Shown: positions 15,813 through 23,543 of the stretch, in pieces | Layout: each line of letters begins with the position of its first letter | How positions within the stretch are numbered: the stretch's first letter is position 1 | DNA from: DATEPR01 sp036503065 | GTDB lineage: Bacteria; Actinomycetota; Actinomycetes; Mycobacteriales; Pseudonocardiaceae | NCBI GenBank assembly: GCA_036503065.1 | Contig: DASXXM010000349.1 | Location: 1 to 34,667 of the forward strand | Direction: 5' to 3' | Length of the DNA: 34,667 bases | Made by a program: the position numbers and the translations under genes | The notes under the pieces: generated by a model | Seen by the model: only the letters and a program-made list of their open reading frames with translations | Told to the model about the DNA's origin: nothing | Databases searched by the model: none

Positions 15813-16361
15813 TCAGGCGGCTCGTTGTCCGGTGACGTCGTAGAGGTGGTGGATCGGGTCGTGCAGGAAGTAACGGGCGAAGGTGGCCACCGTGAAGTGG
15901 GCGCCGTCGCTGCGGCGGCCGGTGCGTTGCCATTGCTGGCCCGACACCTGCTCGAAGCCGAGCACCAGGGTCTCTGCCGCTGCGGCGAGTTCCACTGCGA
16001 CCCGGGTCGGGTCCTGCTCGCCGTAGCGCTCCGCCAGCGCCGTGCTGTCCTGATCCCAGTTCGGAAAGAGCGGATCGTCCTTGGTCAGCATCAGGTCGAG
16101 GCGCGTGGTGAAGATCCGGCACGCGTCGCGGACGTGGCAGGCGTACTCCAGCGCGGACCACACCGCGGGATCGGGCCGGACCGACGGGTCGCCGGGGCCG
16201 GTGAGGATGGCGTGCCACTCGGTCGCGTTGGCGCGCAACAGCGCGGCGACGTCGGCCGCCTCGATGGTGGTGGTGTCCAGGCCGCAGTCGGGGCAGGCCT
16301 GATCCAGCACCCAGGTCCAGTCCTTGGTGTCCGGCACGATCATTCGGTCAGTATCGAGCAT
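15813..16361 (-). CDS. DinB-like four-helix-bundle protein
   Basis: The 182-residue protein contains DTKDWTWVLDQACPDCGLD near the start, WSALEYACHVRDACRIFTTRLDLML in the middle and FARYFLHDPIHHLYDVTGQ at the end. The three spaced His residues (in ACHVRD, FLHDP and IHHL) form the metal site typical of the DinB/YfiT/mycothiol-dependent maleylpyruvate isomerase superfamily. Members often act as thiol-dependent transferases using mycothiol, so a detoxification or isomerisation step in this operon is possible. The start is uncertain: ATG 16361 is used here, but no strong ribosome site is visible; GTG 16391 and ATG 16343 are alternatives. It is the first gene of the operon, divergent from the ammonium transporter gene. 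Confidence 0.75.
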   Translation of the reverse strand: MLDTDRMIVPDTKDWTWVLDQACPDCGLDTTTIEAADVAALLRANATEWHAILTGPGDPSVRPDPAVWSALEYACHVRDACRIFTTRLDLMLTKDDPLFPNWDQDSTALAERYGEQDPTRVAVELAAAAETLVLGFEQVSGQQWQRTGRRSDGAHFTVATFARYFLHDPIHHLYDVTGQRAA

Positions 16362-16391
16362 CACGTGACTACCGCGCGACCGAGCGGTCAC

Positions 16392-16609
16392 GCACCGACT
16401 GTGACGAGTGCGTCACCGGGTCGATCCGACCGGACGGTCCACGAGGACGGTCGTCGTCGTGAGACACAGAGTTAACCGTGGCTAATACGCAGGAAACCTG
16501 ATGTGGCGAGACTACCGAAACTTCAATTGAAGTACGGCACACAATCCGCAGCGAGCCGAGTCGGACGGCGTGGGGGAGTTGTCCTCCTTGGCGGGGAGGA
16601 AGCCGAGTC
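16392..16609. promoter_or_regulatory. Divergent region upstream of amt, with weak GlnR-like elements
   Basis: This region contains GTTAAC (16471-16476) and two GAAAC pentamers (16493-16497 and 16517-16521). In actinobacteria amt-glnK operons are commonly activated by GlnR at GTnAC-n6-GAAAC repeats with a 22-base period. Here the GAAAC copies are 24 bases apart and the GTnAC partners are poor, so this is only a weak candidate. Confidence 0.25.
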
Positions 16610-18010
16610 ATGTCACCGTATCCCAATTGGCTGGTTCCCGGCGACAACACCTGGCAACTGGTCGCGGCCACCCTGGTCGGCCTCATGAGCATACCGGGTA
16701 TCGCGGTTCTCTATGGCGGTATCGTTCAGAAGAAATGGGCCGTCAATACGATGTTGATGGCATTTACCGGATTTTCACTGGTCCTGATCGTCTGGGTGCT
16801 CTGGGTTTTCAAGATGGGCTTCGGGAATCCACTGAAACTCGGCCCCGGTATCCTCGGCGCGTTCGTCGGCGAGCCGGGCACGCTGTTGGGCGCCGGTACC
16901 CAGGGGCAGGCGAACATCCCGCTGCTGGACGGCGCCATGCCGACGTTCCACTTCCCGACGACCACCCTGGCCTACTTCCAGTTCGTGTTCGCCGGGATCA
17001 CACCACTGCTGTTCCTGGGCAGTGTGGTGGGCCGGATCAGCTTCAAGGTGTGGCTGATCTTCGTCCCGCTGTGGTCGACGCTGGCCTACTCGGTCAACGC
17101 GTTCATGTTGTGGGGCGGCGGTTTCTGGGCCCAGCGTGGCGCGCTGGACTACAGCGGCGGTTACGTCATCCACCTCGCGGCCGGTACGTCGGGGTTCGTG
17201 GCCGCCGCGGTGATCGGGCCGCGACTGGCCCGTGACCGGGCCAGGGCGGTACCCAACAACCTGCCCATGGCGGCGGCGGGCGCCGGCATCCTGTGGTTGG
17301 GCTGGAACGGTTTCAACGGCGGCGACCCGTACTTCGCCGGGACCGACGCGGCCACCGCGGTGGTCAACACCAACCTGGCGACCGCGACGGCGCTGCTGGC
17401 CTGGCTGCTGCTGGACATGTTCGCCAGCCCGCAACGCAAGCCGACCTTCCTCGGCTCGATCAACGGCATGATCACCGGCCTCGTCGCGATCACGCCGGCC
17501 GCCGGTTTCGTCAACGGCCTCGGCGCGCTGATCATCGGGCTGGTCGCGTCGACGCTGGTCTGGTTGTCCTGGAACAAGCTGGGCAAGCTGCGGCTGTTCA
17601 AGCGGGTGGACGACACGCTCGGCGTGTTCCACACGCACGGCGTTGCCGGGTTGTCCGGCGGTCTGCTGGTGGGCCTGCTGGCCGACCCGAACATCATCGA
17701 GTATTTCGGCAGCGGGAAAACGGCGGGCTTCTCGGCCGCCGGCCTGTTCTACGGCAACCCGAAACAGTTGGCGATCCAGGCGGGCGCGGCCGGCACGGTG
17801 ATCGTCTGGGACGCGCTGATCACGTTCCTGATCCTGCGTTTCCTCGGGTTGTTCATGAAACTGCGAATGCCGGACGAAGTGCTGGAGGTCGGTGACGTCG
17901 CCGCGCACGATGAGGAGGCGTACCCGGACGAAACGCTGGTGACGGCCGGTTCCGGTGCCCGCGCGGCGCTGCCGGAAGCGGTACCGGCGGCGGCCGAGCC
18001 GGAACCGTAG
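16610..18010 (+). CDS. amt: Ammonium transporter (Amt/MEP/Rh family)
   Basis: The 466-residue integral membrane protein has about eleven hydrophobic segments. The twin pore histidines are present in LDYSGGYVIHLAAGTSGFVAA and GVFHTHGVAGLSGG. The N-terminus is PGIAVLYGGIVQKKWAVNTM, as in Amt proteins, and the membrane core ends near residue 425, followed by a long acidic, Ala-rich cytoplasmic tail (about 40 residues), longer than usual. It moves ammonium or ammonia across the membrane and is normally plugged by a PII protein binding to its cytoplasmic face. GGGGAGG lies about 10 bases before the ATG. A PII-like gene follows 43 bases downstream in the same direction, so the two are probably cotranscribed. 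Confidence 0.93.
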   Translation: MSPYPNWLVPGDNTWQLVAATLVGLMSIPGIAVLYGGIVQKKWAVNTMLMAFTGFSLVLIVWVLWVFKMGFGNPLKLGPGILGAFVGEPGTLLGAGTQGQANIPLLDGAMPTFHFPTTTLAYFQFVFAGITPLLFLGSVVGRISFKVWLIFVPLWSTLAYSVNAFMLWGGGFWAQRGALDYSGGYVIHLAAGTSGFVAAAVIGPRLARDRARAVPNNLPMAAAGAGILWLGWNGFNGGDPYFAGTDAATAVVNTNLATATALLAWLLLDMFASPQRKPTFLGSINGMITGLVAITPAAGFVNGLGALIIGLVASTLVWLSWNKLGKLRLFKRVDDTLGVFHTHGVAGLSGGLLVGLLADPNIIEYFGSGKTAGFSAAGLFYGNPKQLAIQAGAAGTVIVWDALITFLILRFLGLFMKLRMPDEVLEVGDVAAHDEEAYPDETLVTAGSGARAALPEAVPAAAEPEP

Positions 18011-18053
18011 GTGCCGCCATCGGGCCATTCACTCCGTGGCGAAAGGCAGCCCG

Positions 18054-18392
18054 GTGAAACTGATTACCGTGGTGGTCCGGCAGGCAGCGTTCGACGCGCT
18101 GAAGGAGGCGCTGGCGCTGTTCGGGGTGCGCGGCATGACCGTGGAGGAGGTGTACCGGACCAGTGACCGGACCGCGCACGTGGAGATCTACCGAGGCCAG
18201 CGCTTCGCCAGCGACGTGGAGCGCTGCCTCAAGATCGACGTGCTTGCCCCGGATGACGAGTCGCCCGACCTGAGCCGGGTCATCGGCAGGATCATCGGGA
18301 CCGCCGACCCGGTCGGCGGCCGGTCCTGGATCACACCTGTCGACCTGGCGGTTCGCGTGCGCACCAGCGAATACGGCCTGGACGCGTTGTGA
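18054..18392 (+). CDS. Divergent PII signal protein with altered T-loop and ligand sites
   Basis: The 112-residue length is exactly that of classical PII (GlnB/GlnK), and the start (M)KLITVVVRQ, FGVRGMTVEEV (22-33), HVEIYRGQRF (42-51) and VRVRTSEYG near the end align without gaps. Several functional residues differ from the canonical protein: Tyr51, the uridylylation or adenylylation site, is Phe; Gln39, which coordinates Mg-ATP and 2-oxoglutarate, is Arg; Lys58 (2-oxoglutarate) is Cys; the Gly37-Arg38 pair is Ser-Asp; the B-loop Gly87 and Lys90 are Val and Arg. Arg101 and Arg103 remain. It probably still trimerises and may bind Amt, but ligand sensing and covalent modification should be changed or lost. 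No glnD follows it. GTG 18054 gives the family N-terminus. Confidence 0.88.
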   Translation: MKLITVVVRQAAFDALKEALALFGVRGMTVEEVYRTSDRTAHVEIYRGQRFASDVERCLKIDVLAPDDESPDLSRVIGRIIGTADPVGGRSWITPVDLAVRVRTSEYGLDAL

Positions 18393-18420
18393 CGCCGGCC
18401 CGACGAGTCGGGCCGGCGTC
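18391..18420. terminator. Bidirectional stem-loop terminator
   Basis: A perfect stem of 13 bp (18391-18403 with 18408-18420) and a very short loop lies between the convergent stops of the PII-like gene (18392) and the GH79-like gene (18430). It overlaps the last bases of the PII stop codon. Confidence 0.75.
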
Positions 18421-18429
18421 ACGAAATCG

Positions 18430-19782
18430 CTACTGCGCGACCACCAGTGCCGCGCTGTCCGCGGGAACGGTGATCACGACCCGGGTGCCGGAGACCGACA
18501 CCGACTGCGGCGCGGGGTTGAACGCCCCGCTCACGCTGACGCCGGAGCCGGCGACGGTGACCGACTTCGACGTGAGCGACGGTGCCGTCAGCACGTACTC
18601 GTGGGCCGTGGTGGCCGTCGCGTTCAACGTGATGGTGACGGTGAGCGCGGACGTGCTCTTGTTGTTCACGAACACGTTCTTGCCGATGCCCCACGCCGTC
18701 ACGCTCGAACCGCCGGAGACCGAGGCCGAGTGATAGGCGCCGGAGCCGGCGAGCACCCAGAGCAGTTGGCCGTAGTAGACGCCCTGCACGCTGGTGGGCT
18801 GCGTGCCGGAGAACACGATCGGCGTGTACTTCGACGTGCTGCCGCCGTGGAAGTTCAGGCCGGCGCCGTGGTGCGCGGCAACGCCGGACAGGTAGTCGAG
18901 GGACCACAGTGACGCCGCTTCCACGTCACTGACGCCGGTGGTGCCGCCGTTGAAGAACGAGTTGGTCTCCGACATGCGCCACTGCGGCAGCCCGTTGTTC
19001 GACCGGCCGGTGTTCATGGTGGCTTCCGCGTTCTGCAGCTTGCCGCCCGGGTTGTTGGACGCGAGCATCTCCGGGATGTTGGCGTTGGCCGCGCTGTCCA
19101 CGTAGATGTGGCTGGTCAGGATCGACAGGCTGTTGTTCTTCTGGTGCGCGCCGAACGTGTTGACCCAACTCTGGCCCTTGCCCTGGCCGGGGCCGTCGAA
19201 CGTGGCGCCGGGCACCTTCGCCTTGATCGCGCCGACGTAGGACCTGAACGAGGCCTCGTACTGGGCCTGGGTGTCGTAGAAGTCCGGTTCGTTGCCGATT
19301 TCGAACGCCACCAGGCTGCTGCCCAGCGCCTGCGAGGCGAACTGTGCCTCGGACGCGGCGTTGGCCGCGGTGTTGATCTTCAGGTCGATGCCGTAGATCA
19401 CCTTCCAGCCGGTGGCCTGCAGGAACCCGGCCAGCTTCGTCACGTCGGCCGGGGCGATCTCGGTCGCCGAACCGCCTGCGCCGTTGGGGTTCCAGTTGAC
19501 CCGGTCGACCTCGTTGCCGCCGATACGGATCACGTTCGGGCCGAGCAGGCGGAACAGGTTGACCAGGTTGGTGTCGCTCGAATCGAACACATCGGCGCCG
19601 ACCTGGTTCTTTTCGTAGCTGAAGCCGGCGAAGCCGGTGCCGACCTGGCTGCCGTTCGTCGAACTCACCGAGACGGTCACCGGCGTGTTGGCGTGTGGCG
19701 ATGCCGCGAATGCCGTGATGCCGCCGAAGACCGTCGCCGACGTGAGTACGGCGAGTACGGCCCCAAACGCGGATTTCCGCAT
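18430..19782 (-). CDS. Secreted GH79-like glycoside hydrolase (beta-glucuronidase/heparanase type)
   Basis: The 450-residue protein has a signal peptide (MRKSAFGAVLAVLTSATVFG, cut near AFA-A at 25-27). It then has GFAGFSYEKNQVG, NVIRIGGNEVDRVNW, VAFEIGNEPDFY with the acid/base Glu, SHIYVDSA, and RMSETNSFFNGG with the nucleophile Glu, arranged as in clan GH-A enzymes of family 79. A beta-sandwich C-terminal domain follows (about 350-450). Family members release glucuronic acid from arabinogalactan proteins or cleave heparan-like chains; the exact substrate here is unknown. AAGGAGG lies 8 bases before the ATG. A strong promoter and an operator-like repeat lie about 100-135 bases upstream, so the gene is monocistronic and probably inducible. 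Confidence 0.83.
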   Translation of the reverse strand: MRKSAFGAVLAVLTSATVFGGITAFAASPHANTPVTVSVSSTNGSQVGTGFAGFSYEKNQVGADVFDSSDTNLVNLFRLLGPNVIRIGGNEVDRVNWNPNGAGGSATEIAPADVTKLAGFLQATGWKVIYGIDLKINTAANAASEAQFASQALGSSLVAFEIGNEPDFYDTQAQYEASFRSYVGAIKAKVPGATFDGPGQGKGQSWVNTFGAHQKNNSLSILTSHIYVDSAANANIPEMLASNNPGGKLQNAEATMNTGRSNNGLPQWRMSETNSFFNGGTTGVSDVEAASLWSLDYLSGVAAHHGAGLNFHGGSTSKYTPIVFSGTQPTSVQGVYYGQLLWVLAGSGAYHSASVSGGSSVTAWGIGKNVFVNNKSTSALTVTITLNATATTAHEYVLTAPSLTSKSVTVAGSGVSVSGAFNPAPQSVSVSGTRVVITVPADSAALVVAQ

Positions 19783-19855
19783 AGCACTACCTCCTTGTGG
19801 TGCTGAGATTGGGCGCTACCTCGGCACGTTCACGTATCCGAACATGTATCTACAC

Positions 19856-19880
19856 ATGCCAGTCTTCACATATATGGCAT
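19856..19880. promoter_or_regulatory. Operator-like inverted repeat in the GH79 leader
   Basis: ATGCCA (19856-19861) and TGGCAT (19875-19880) form an inverted repeat with a 13-base AT-rich spacer, immediately downstream of the predicted transcription start. The position suits a repressor site. The binding protein is unknown. Confidence 0.4.
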
Positions 19881-19888
19881 CTGTCCGA

Positions 19889-19917
19889 AACGTAGCCCGG
19901 GGTCGCACGGCTGTCAA
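19889..19917 (-). promoter_or_regulatory. Promoter of the GH79-like gene
   Basis: On the minus strand TTGACA (19917-19912) is followed after exactly 17 bases by TACGTT (19894-19889), a perfect -35 and a TAnnnT -10. Transcription would begin near 19882, giving a leader of about 100 bases before the ATG at 19782. Confidence 0.65.
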
Positions 19918-20035
19918 CGGGCCGTGATCGACACACGCGGACCTGACAAAAACACGACCGAACCCGCGAAGCCGTATCAGGACCGCCGATGGCTCGTCCT
20001 GTTGCTCAACGGCACCGAATTCCGAAGGACCGATC

Positions 20036-20332
20036 ATGACAAATCCAGCGCAGCAAGCACAGCAACAGGCGGCCCAGCAGAGCCTCCGCACCAGCACGGA
20101 GAGCGCCGCCCAGGCCCGGCGAGCCGCCGAACTGGGCCGGCCCCAGCCGCGGTACTACGCCTACCGACGCTCGTCGGCGCGGACCGGACTCGGGCTGATC
20201 GGGCGGCTTGTCGCACTCGTGGCGACGCTCGTGGGTATCGCCTGCGCCGTCGGGATCTTCCTGTTGGTGCTGAACCGGGCGAATCCGGACGCCGTGCACC
20301 ACATCGTCCAGTGGCTCGGGCACCTCTTCTGA
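20036..20332 (+). CDS. Small membrane protein of unknown function
   Basis: The 98-residue protein has a hydrophilic Gln/Ala/Ser-rich N-terminal half (MTNPAQQAQQQAAQQS...), a basic patch YYAYRRSSAR, and one long hydrophobic stretch (about 52-80, GLIGRLVALVATLVGIACAV...) followed by a short tail with VHHIVQWLGHLF. It is probably a single-pass membrane protein with a cytoplasmic N-terminus. I do not recognise a characterised family. AAGGA precedes the ATG by about 7 bases. The sialidase-like gene follows after 137 bases in the same direction but has its own leader, so co-transcription is uncertain. Confidence 0.65.
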   Translation: MTNPAQQAQQQAAQQSLRTSTESAAQARRAAELGRPQPRYYAYRRSSARTGLGLIGRLVALVATLVGIACAVGIFLLVLNRANPDAVHHIVQWLGHLF

Positions 20333-20425
20333 CGCTGCCGCGCGCACTGCGTTGCGCAGATGGCGGACGAGCAGGCACAACCCATCCGATCGACCGTATC
20401 GCTGGCGGAACCGCGGCTTTAGCAT

Positions 20426-20447
20426 GTTGCCGGTTGCTCGGCAACCG
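20426..20447 (+). promoter_or_regulatory. Leader hairpin(s) before the sialidase-like gene
   Basis: GTTGCCG (20426-20432) can pair with CGGCAAC (20439-20445), and CGGTTGC (20431-20437) can pair with GCAACCG (20441-20447). The two stems share bases and exclude each other. They lie about 10 bases before the GGAGG ribosome site, so they could influence translation, but the stems are short. Confidence 0.3.
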
Positions 20448-20469
20448 CAGCGAACGGAGGAATTACCCA

Positions 20470-22275
20470 GTGTTACGACAACGTATTGGTGCCACCGGAT
20501 TCGCGGTCGCGCTCCTCTCTGTTCTGGCGATGGCGACGTCCGGACAGGCCGGTGCCGCGGCGACCCCGCACCCGTCCTCGGCCGGTTCGATGTCCCGTCC
20601 GGCGCCGATCGATCCGTCCGGCGGCGGCTTACACCGGCAGGCGAGTCGAGCGGCAACACCGAAGCACACCGTGCCGAACCCGCTGTTGAAGGAGCAGTTC
20701 TCGCTCGCGGGTAACGACAACGGTGCCGACCCCACGGTGTCCGCGCTGTGTCAGAGCTTCATCGGCCAGCCGACGCCCTACCACGCGATAGCCCCGAACG
20801 TGGACGCCATCAACGGCGACAACATCACGGTCGCCGGTAGCTCGGCAGGCTGCAGCACCACCCAGAACGAGACCACCGTCGCCGTCAATCCCTTCAATCC
20901 GCGCAACGTCGTCGCGGGCTCGAACGACTACCGGATCTTCAACGCCAGGGAGAACCGGAACGACGCGTCCGGCTGGGCCTACACGTCGTTCGACGGCGGG
21001 AAGACCTTCACCAATGTCGAGCTGCCGAAGCTGAACCTCCAGACCGGTGCGGCCGCGCCACTGTCCTACATGGACTCGGCCGGTGACCCGGCGATCACGT
21101 TCGGGCCGTTCAACACCGTGTACTACGCCACACTGGTGTTCAGCCGGGCAGCCGTGCCCGCCACCCAGCAGCAGGCCAGCGGCATCGCCGTTTCGGTGTC
21201 CCACGACGGTGGGCTGCACTTCGGCGCGCCGGCGATCGTGCATCTCGACGGCGTCACCGCGGCCGGCACGCCCACGCCGACGTCGATCTTCAACGACAAG
21301 GAGTGGATCGCCGCCGACCCGGTTTCCGGCACGGTCTATGTGACCTGGACCCAGTTCACCTTCGACGCGGCCGGCAATTTCCTGGAATCGCCCGTGGTGG
21401 AATCCGCGTCCCGTGACTTCGGCCGCACCTGGACCTCGTTGCGGCGGGTGGCCCCGTCGCTGGTCGGCTTCACCGGTGGCATCACGCCGTTCGGCAGCGG
21501 GTCGAACCCGCAGGTCGCCAACGACGGCACCCTGTTCGTGGCATACGAGACCTCGGTGTGCGCGACCGTGGCGTGCAACGCGCCGACCGACCACGACGCG
21601 GTCGTACTGGCCACCTCGAAGGACGGCGGCCGGACGTTCAAGAATTCGGAGGTGTCGCTGGACTTCGACTTCCCGTTCAGTGCCGACGTCGGCAACAACG
21701 TCGTGACCGGTGAGAACTTCCGGATGAACAGCTTCCCCCAGTTGGCGTACGACCGGCTGACCAACCGGCTCTGGGTCACCTGGGCCGATGACCGCAACGG
21801 GCAGTACGCCAACGGCGTGTCGGTGCGCTCCAACGGCGACGTCTTCCTCGCCGGAGCAACCCCCGGTGGGGCGCACTGGTCCACCCCGGCCAAGATCGGC
21901 ACGGCATCCGACGAGTTCTATCCCGCGGTCGCCGCACTGGCCGGCCAGGTGGCCGTGTCCTTCTACACCCGCGCCTACGACCCGAACGGCGTCGGCCTCG
22001 ACTTCGCCTATGTCGCGGGCCGCGGGTCCGAGGCGGCCGAGACGCCGATCCGGCGGATCACCACGCAGACCTCCGATCCGAGGATTCAGTTCCCGATCAT
22101 CGGCCAGGTGTCCGGACAGGTCCTGCAGGGCGGCTTCATCGGTGACTACACCGCGGTGGCGATCGGCGCTGATCTGCGCATCCATCCCGTGTGGACGGAC
22201 TTCCGCGGCAATCCCGGTACCACGCAACCCAACCAGGACGTGGTCACCCAGTCCATTCCGATCCTGTTCCACTGA
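20470..22275 (+). CDS. Secreted sialidase-like BNR/Asp-box beta-propeller protein
   Basis: The 601-residue protein (GTG 20470, GGAGG 9 bases upstream) begins with a signal peptide (LRQRIGATGFAVALLSVLAM...) and a Pro/Ala/Ser linker. The body carries repeated Asp-box motifs of the type Ser-x-Asp-x-Gly-x-Thr-Trp/Phe: TSFDGGKTFT, VSHDGGLHFG, ASRDFGRTWT and TSKDGGRTFK, each at the turn of a propeller blade. Asp boxes occur in exo-sialidases and in other secreted propeller hydrolases. The arginine triad of true sialidases could not be located with confidence, so sialic-acid release is only one possibility. Its place between a GH79-like enzyme and two GH3 enzymes fits a role in glycan breakdown. A 16-bp hairpin follows the stop. 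Confidence 0.75.
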   Translation: MLRQRIGATGFAVALLSVLAMATSGQAGAAATPHPSSAGSMSRPAPIDPSGGGLHRQASRAATPKHTVPNPLLKEQFSLAGNDNGADPTVSALCQSFIGQPTPYHAIAPNVDAINGDNITVAGSSAGCSTTQNETTVAVNPFNPRNVVAGSNDYRIFNARENRNDASGWAYTSFDGGKTFTNVELPKLNLQTGAAAPLSYMDSAGDPAITFGPFNTVYYATLVFSRAAVPATQQQASGIAVSVSHDGGLHFGAPAIVHLDGVTAAGTPTPTSIFNDKEWIAADPVSGTVYVTWTQFTFDAAGNFLESPVVESASRDFGRTWTSLRRVAPSLVGFTGGITPFGSGSNPQVANDGTLFVAYETSVCATVACNAPTDHDAVVLATSKDGGRTFKNSEVSLDFDFPFSADVGNNVVTGENFRMNSFPQLAYDRLTNRLWVTWADDRNGQYANGVSVRSNGDVFLAGATPGGAHWSTPAKIGTASDEFYPAVAALAGQVAVSFYTRAYDPNGVGLDFAYVAGRGSEAAETPIRRITTQTSDPRIQFPIIGQVSGQVLQGGFIGDYTAVAIGADLRIHPVWTDFRGNPGTTQPNQDVVTQSIPILFH

Positions 22276-22282
22276 ACGGGTA

Positions 22283-22326
22283 GCGCTCGGCGACTCCGCG
22301 GGTCATCCTTCGGAGTCGCCGAGCGC
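22283..22326. terminator. Bidirectional terminator overlapping the end of the histidine kinase gene
   Basis: The 16 bases at 22283-22298 pair perfectly with 22311-22326, loop 12. The stop codon of the convergent histidine kinase (22303-22305) lies in the loop, and the right arm encodes its last residues. It serves the sialidase-like gene ending at 22275 and possibly the kinase gene too. Confidence 0.75.
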
Positions 22327-23541
22327 CGGCAGCGTCAGGCGCAGCACGGCACCGCCGCCGGACGCGGGGTGCGCGGTGATCGTGCCGCCGTGCCGGGCCG
22401 CGATCTCGCTGACCAGTGCCAGTCCCAGCCCGTAGCGGCGCCGCTGCGGCTGCCGTGCGGCCGGGACGCCGTCGGGGCTGGACGCTGACGCGAACCGCTC
22501 GAACATGCGGGGCAGGATCGCGGGGTCGATGCCCGGTCCGTCGTCGATCACGTCGACCACGGCGCGCGAGTCCGACCGCGCCACCGTGACGGTGACCGTC
22601 GTGTTGGCGTGTCGCACCGCGTTGTCGAGCAGGGCGGTCAGCGCGCGCCGCAGCCCGCCCCTGGTGCCCCGGACGCGGACCGCGCGCTGCTGTGGCCGCA
22701 GCGTGACCGTGACCGCCCGTTCCGCCGCGACCGCGGCCACCGCCTGCCCGGCCAGTTCGACCAGGTCGATGACGACGGTCGGACTGCCGGGTCGCGCGTC
22801 GGCGGCCAGCAGCAGGTCTTCCAGGATGTCGGTGAGGTGACCGGCGTCGGTGACCACCCCGTCCGCCTCCGCGGTCAGCACCCCGGGTGCGGCGCCCTGC
22901 CGCAGGTGCCGGCGGTGCAGTTGGGCACGGGTGGTCAGCAGCGCCAGCGGCGTACGCAGTTCGTGGCTGGCGTCGGACACGAAACGGCGCTGCAGCGCCA
23001 AAGCGGTGGCCATCGGCCGCACCGCGCGGCGCCCGAACCACATGCCGACCGCGGCCGACAGCAGCATGCCGAGCCCACCGGTGACCACCATCGCCATCAC
23101 GAGGCGGTCCCGTTCCTGGCGATCGGAGCGCAGGTCGAGGACCGCCTGCACGGTTTCGGTGCCGCGCCGTTGCGTGTACACGCGGTATTCCGCGCCCGCG
23201 ATCCCGACCTCGGTCATCTCGGGCGCGCCGGTCCGTGCCGTCCGGTCCAACGCGGCCTGGTCGGGCAGGCCGGTGGGCAGCCCCGGCGTGACCGCGCGGG
23301 CGTGCGCGGCGGTCTGGATGGCCAGCCAGGTGCCGGCCGGGGGATCGGTCACGTCGTCCGCGTGCGACGCGGCCTGTTGCAGCAGGGCCGTCGCGTCGGC
23401 CTGCTGGCTGCGCAGCACGATGAACACCGCCAGCGCGGACAGCGCGGCGACGATCACCGCGAAGCTCAGCGCGATCTGCAGGCCAAGGCGCCACGTGGTG
23501 CGGCGCAGCAGTGCCGACTCCGGGCTGGACGTGTCCGCCAC
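22303..23541 (-). CDS. Two-component sensor histidine kinase
   Basis: The 412-residue protein has a first membrane helix (about 20-43), an extracytoplasmic sensor region of about 100 residues, a second helix (about 148-170), a short HAMP-like linker (GRRAVRPMATALALQ), the phospho-acceptor box RFVSDASHELRTPLALL with His193, the N-box LLDNAVRHA, the G1-box DDGPGI, and the F/G2 region with MFERF and YGLGLALV. All catalytic boxes are intact. The sensor domain is not recognisable, so the signal is unknown. The GTG start lies 2 bases after the stop of the response regulator gene, so translation is coupled. The neighbouring secreted glycosidases are natural candidates for its regulon (inference). 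Confidence 0.92.
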   Translation of the reverse strand: MADTSSPESALLRRTTWRLGLQIALSFAVIVAALSALAVFIVLRSQQADATALLQQAASHADDVTDPPAGTWLAIQTAAHARAVTPGLPTGLPDQAALDRTARTGAPEMTEVGIAGAEYRVYTQRRGTETVQAVLDLRSDRQERDRLVMAMVVTGGLGMLLSAAVGMWFGRRAVRPMATALALQRRFVSDASHELRTPLALLTTRAQLHRRHLRQGAAPGVLTAEADGVVTDAGHLTDILEDLLLAADARPGSPTVVIDLVELAGQAVAAVAAERAVTVTLRPQQRAVRVRGTRGGLRRALTALLDNAVRHANTTVTVTVARSDSRAVVDVIDDGPGIDPAILPRMFERFASASSPDGVPAARQPQRRRYGLGLALVSEIAARHGGTITAHPASGGGAVLRLTLPALGDSEG

Positions 23542-23543
23542 GG

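Noticed and set aside
16471..16521. GlnR box before amt
   Set aside because: The GAAAC copies are 24 rather than 22 bases apart and the GTnAC halves are poor, so it is listed only as a weak candidate region.
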